Source of the DNA: Pyrodictiaceae archaeon
GTDB taxonomy: Archaea; Thermoproteota; Thermoprotei_A; Sulfolobales; Pyrodictiaceae
NCBI GenBank assembly: GCA_027033675.1
Contig: JALVKZ010000233.1
Coordinates: forward strand, 1 to 8,588
DNA length: 8,588 bases
Reading direction: 5' to 3'
Part shown: piece by piece, positions 6,737-8,588 of the stretch
How the letters are laid out: every line of letters starts with the position of its first letter
Numbering within the stretch: the first letter of the stretch is position 1
Program-made: the position numbers and the translations under genes
Notes under the pieces: model-generated
Told to the model about the DNA's origin: nothing
Seen by the model: only the letters and a program-made list of their open reading frames with translations
Databases searched by the model: none

Positions 6737-6742
6737 ATCACC
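6737..6742 (-). promoter_or_regulatory. Ribosome-binding site deciding the GTG start at 6730
   Basis: On the minus strand GGTGAT is followed by GGTATA and then GTG. The ATG inside GGTGATGG is not the start because TAG follows after one codon in that frame. The chosen start places a basic N-terminus directly before the signal-peptide core. Confidence 0.6.
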
Positions 6743-6791
6743 CTATGCTCTTCTCCGATCCTAAGCTATTCTCTGTTTCTTTCTTTTTGTC

Positions 6792-6841
6792 CTGTTCGTG
6801 AAACGGTCCTCGGAACGGAGCGGAACAGTATATTGGAACAG
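6792..6841 (+). promoter_or_regulatory. Repeat-rich candidate promoter/operator of thiDN
   Basis: A TATA-like AGTATATT (6827-6834) predicts transcription from about 6856 and a leader near 39 bases. Around it GGAAC is repeated: GGAACGG (6812-6818), GGAACAG (6822-6828) and GGAACAG (6835-6841). An inverted CTGTTC lies at 6792-6797 and a related AACGG at 6802-6806. Spacings of 12, 10 and 13 bases are near one helical turn. This looks like a multi-site regulator target, possibly shared with the divergent coiled-coil gene; the regulator is unknown. Confidence 0.4.
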
Positions 6842-6894
6842 AAGCTATCGGTTAAGAGACATAAACACAGAAAGCCCTCTGGGAGAGGAGACCG

Positions 6895-8274
6895 ATGGGC
6901 GCTCTTCGACCCCCTGTGATTATAGCTGTTGGCGGGCTTGATCCCTCTGGGGGAGCGGGGCTAGCAGCGGATGTATTAGCCGCGAGTAGTCTTGGTGTCC
7001 ATGTTGCCCCAGTAGCTGCTGTTATAACTGTTCAGGATACGAGGGGCTCCATGTATATTAGGCCTGTTGAGCCCTGGGTGCTTGGAGCCCAGATTCACCG
7101 CGTTATTAGTGACCTAGGTGCTAACGTAGTTAAGACAGGGGCTCTAGGCAATGCTTCCAACATCGCTATTGTTGCTGACTATGTAGAGGAGTACAGTGTT
7201 AAGCTCGTTGTAGACACTGTTTGGGAGACTGGCAGTGGCAACCCCCTTGTAGAGGACACTAGCGCCTATATAGGGGCTCTACGTAGCCGGCTCATCCCAT
7301 TAGCTGATGTCGTTACTCTTAACGCGTATGAGGCATCACGGCTTACTGATAAACATGTGGCGTCATACAGTGATGCCGTTTCTGCAGCCCGCTTCGTCGT
7401 CGAAAGGCTTGGTGCTAGAACAGCCGTCGTAAAGGGTGGGCACCTAGAGACTAGGAGCACCACTGTACATGATGTGGTTTATGACTCTGAGATAGGGGAG
7501 CTAGCGCTAGCGCATCCTCGCTTAACTTCGTGTACTAAGGGGCTCCATGGGACTGGCTGTACCTTTGCCTCCGCGATTGCCGCTGGCCTAGCTCTCGGGT
7601 TATCAAGGATTGAGGCTATCAAGCTCGCTGAGGAGGTAGTATACGATGCTATTAGGTTTGCCAAGGACATCGGTTCTGGTAGGTGCCCTATCACCCCAGA
7701 TGCGCATGTTAGGAGGAAGGCAGCCCTACTTAACGCACTAAGTAATGTCAGAAGAGCATTGGACCACCTACTAGATAACTCCGAGTTATTGGTTGACTTC
7801 GTGCCCGAGGTTGGCACAAATATCGCGGAGATCATCCCGGGCGCTGACAACATAAATGACGCTGCTGGTATCGCGGGACGTGTTGTAAGGGCGGGGAGGA
7901 GGCTTATAGCTGCTGGTTGTCCATGGCCTGGGGGTTCTAGCCACATGGCCCGCTTAGCTATAGCTGCTAGCAAGCTTGACTACTCTATACGTGCAGCTGG
8001 CAACCTCGTATATGACAAGCGCCTAGTCCGCGCTGCTAAGGCTCTAGGATTAAGCATTTATAGAGCAAGACGCGAGGAGGAGCCCTCACGCCTAGAGGGT
8101 ACCACTATGCAGTGGCTGGTCCGAAGAGCCTATGAGGAGCTAGGAGAAGTACCGAGAATAATATATGATACTGGGGCACCCGGGAAAGAGGCCATGATAA
8201 GGATCCTGGGCTCTAGCGCCGTGGAGGTAGCTGGTCTTATGGTTCGGCTTGCTCTTATTGCCCAGAGGAAGTAG
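6895..8274 (+). CDS. thiDN: ThiD-ThiN fusion: HMP/HMP-P kinase and thiamine-phosphate synthase
   Basis: Bifunctional thiamine enzyme. The ThiD part (about 1-270, ribokinase-like fold) phosphorylates hydroxymethylpyrimidine phosphate. The ThiN part (about 285-459) joins HMP-PP and thiazole phosphate to thiamine phosphate, replacing ThiE in many archaea. ThiD signatures: GGLDPSGGAG (13-22), TVQDT (45-49), KGGH (180-183) and GTGC (219-222) with the conserved cysteine C222. The usual DPV motif reads DTV (107-109). ThiN signatures: VPEVGTNIA (303-311), GRV with R329, GSSHMAR with H350, EGTTMQW (401-407), and YDTGAPGKEAMIRILG (424-439), where I expect EPM rather than EAM. R329 and H350 have the spacing of an Arg/His pair I recall as important in Pyrobaculum ThiN. 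GAGGAG 4 bases before the ATG supports the start. It is separate from thi4-thiC but completes the same pathway. Confidence 0.93.
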   Translation: MGALRPPVIIAVGGLDPSGGAGLAADVLAASSLGVHVAPVAAVITVQDTRGSMYIRPVEPWVLGAQIHRVISDLGANVVKTGALGNASNIAIVADYVEEYSVKLVVDTVWETGSGNPLVEDTSAYIGALRSRLIPLADVVTLNAYEASRLTDKHVASYSDAVSAARFVVERLGARTAVVKGGHLETRSTTVHDVVYDSEIGELALAHPRLTSCTKGLHGTGCTFASAIAAGLALGLSRIEAIKLAEEVVYDAIRFAKDIGSGRCPITPDAHVRRKAALLNALSNVRRALDHLLDNSELLVDFVPEVGTNIAEIIPGADNINDAAGIAGRVVRAGRRLIAAGCPWPGGSSHMARLAIAASKLDYSIRAAGNLVYDKRLVRAAKALGLSIYRARREEEPSRLEGTTMQWLVRRAYEELGEVPRIIYDTGAPGKEAMIRILGSSAVEVAGLMVRLALIAQRK

Positions 8275-8314
8275 TCTTGTATGAGTCGTACACGTAGAGG
8301 AAAGTTGTGGCTAC

Positions 8315-8341
8315 GCTTAACCGCTATATAGCGGGGTAAGC
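8315..8341. promoter_or_regulatory. Palindrome around a TATA-like core, candidate operator upstream of the ABC gene
   Basis: CCGCTATATAGCGG (8321-8334) is a perfect 14-base palindrome. It is flanked by GCTTA (8315-8319) and its complement TAAGC (8337-8341), with one and two unpaired bases between. The central CTATATAG could itself be a TATA box for the ABC gene, which would place transcription near 8353. Such a site would be blocked by a dimeric repressor. No T-run follows, so a terminator for thiDN is less likely. A second TATA-like TAAATATC lies at 8344-8351. Confidence 0.45.
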
Positions 8342-8429
8342 CCTAAATATCTCCAAGACAGGTCGCCCTCTAACGGTATAGCGAGAGAGCAGCATTATCC
8401 CTAGTACAGCGCTAGTGGTGAGGGCTCTT

Positions 8430-8588
8430 TTGGATACTGTGCTTATGGTTCACGGTCTTGTTAAGAGATATCCTGGTGGAGTTACCGCCCTCCACGGAAT
8501 CTCCTTCAGTGTTAGGAAAGGAGAGGTCTTTGGCCTTGTAGGCCCGAACGGGGCCGGGAAGAGTACTACCTTTAAGATAATAGCTACT
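8430..8588 (+). CDS. ABC transporter ATP-binding protein, N-terminal fragment (runs off the right edge)
   Basis: The first 53 codons of an ABC ATPase, the cytoplasmic subunit that powers a membrane transporter. The N-terminus reads [20 protein letters not shown], then [11 protein letters not shown] and the complete Walker A motif GPNGAGKST, followed by TFKIIAT. The GLVKRYPGG and [17 protein letters not shown] style matches the drug/ABC-2 export type (DrrA/CcmA-like) better than vitamin importers, but the signature motif, Walker B and partner permease are outside the window. I place the start at TTG 8430 because GGTGAGG (8417-8423) ends 6 bases before it; ATG at 8445 is the alternative and lacks a well-placed site. 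An in-frame TAG at 8379 limits any longer version. Substrate is unknown; adjacency to thiDN does not make it a thiamine transporter. Confidence 0.88.
   Translation, partial: MDTVLMVHGLVKRYPGGVTALHGISFSVRKGEVFGLVGPNGAGKSTTFKIIAT

Noticed and set aside
8281..8331. A 16-residue leader peptide ORF (ATG at 8281) after thiDN
   Set aside because: No ribosome-binding site of its own, very short, basic and uninformative; its end lies inside the palindrome, so coincidence is likely.
8430..8588. Thiamine or HMP transporter ATPase, because it follows thiDN
   Set aside because: The visible N-terminus resembles general export-type ABC ATPases, a 155-base gap with its own candidate promoter separates it from thiDN, and no thiamine-specific partner is visible.

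Overview
This window looks like a piece of chromosome from a hyperthermophilic crenarchaeon, most likely of the Desulfurococcales type. The left edge carries the start of a reverse gyrase gene, a hallmark of hyperthermophiles. The thiamine genes have archaeal forms: a His-type Thi4 and a ThiD-ThiN fusion. Genes are tightly packed, several start with TTG or GTG, and GGTGAT or GGAGG ribosome-binding sites are common. The genus cannot be fixed from the sequence alone.

Layout, left to right. (1) 1-198, minus: N-terminus of reverse gyrase, cut by the window edge. (2) 199-388: divergent intergenic region with candidate promoters for both sides. (3) 389-2567, plus: thi4-thiC, overlapping by 8 bases, giving the thiazole and pyrimidine branches of thiamine synthesis. 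(4) 2568-2633: short convergent spacer with an AT-rich inverted repeat. (5) 2634-4550, minus, transcribed right to left: DUF432-like protein, then an MscS-type mechanosensitive channel, then a PIN-domain nuclease, with gaps of only 7 and 17 bases. (6) 4551-4747: promoter region. (7) 4748-6730, minus: a 660-residue secreted coiled-coil protein with many N-glycosylation sequons and a Thr/Ser-rich linker. (8) 6731-6894: divergent intergenic region with repeated GGAAC-type elements. (9) 6895-8274, plus: the ThiD-ThiN fusion, which supplies HMP-P phosphorylation and probably thiamine-phosphate synthase. (10) 8275-8429: intergenic region holding a near-perfect palindrome around a TATA-like core. (11) 8430-8588, plus: start of an ABC transporter ATPase, cut by the window edge.

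Thi4, ThiC and ThiD-ThiN together could make thiamine phosphate. Thi4 makes the thiazole, ThiC makes HMP-P, the ThiD part makes HMP-PP and the ThiN part joins the two. No ThiE, ThiL or thiamine transporter is visible here. The envelope-related block in between (channel, DUF432 protein, secreted coiled-coil protein) has no evident link to thiamine. No tRNA, rRNA, CRISPR array, insertion sequence or TPP riboswitch was seen. The less familiar content is the DUF432-MscS-PIN cluster, the secreted coiled-coil protein and the repeat-rich promoters. None of these is proven to be a new system.
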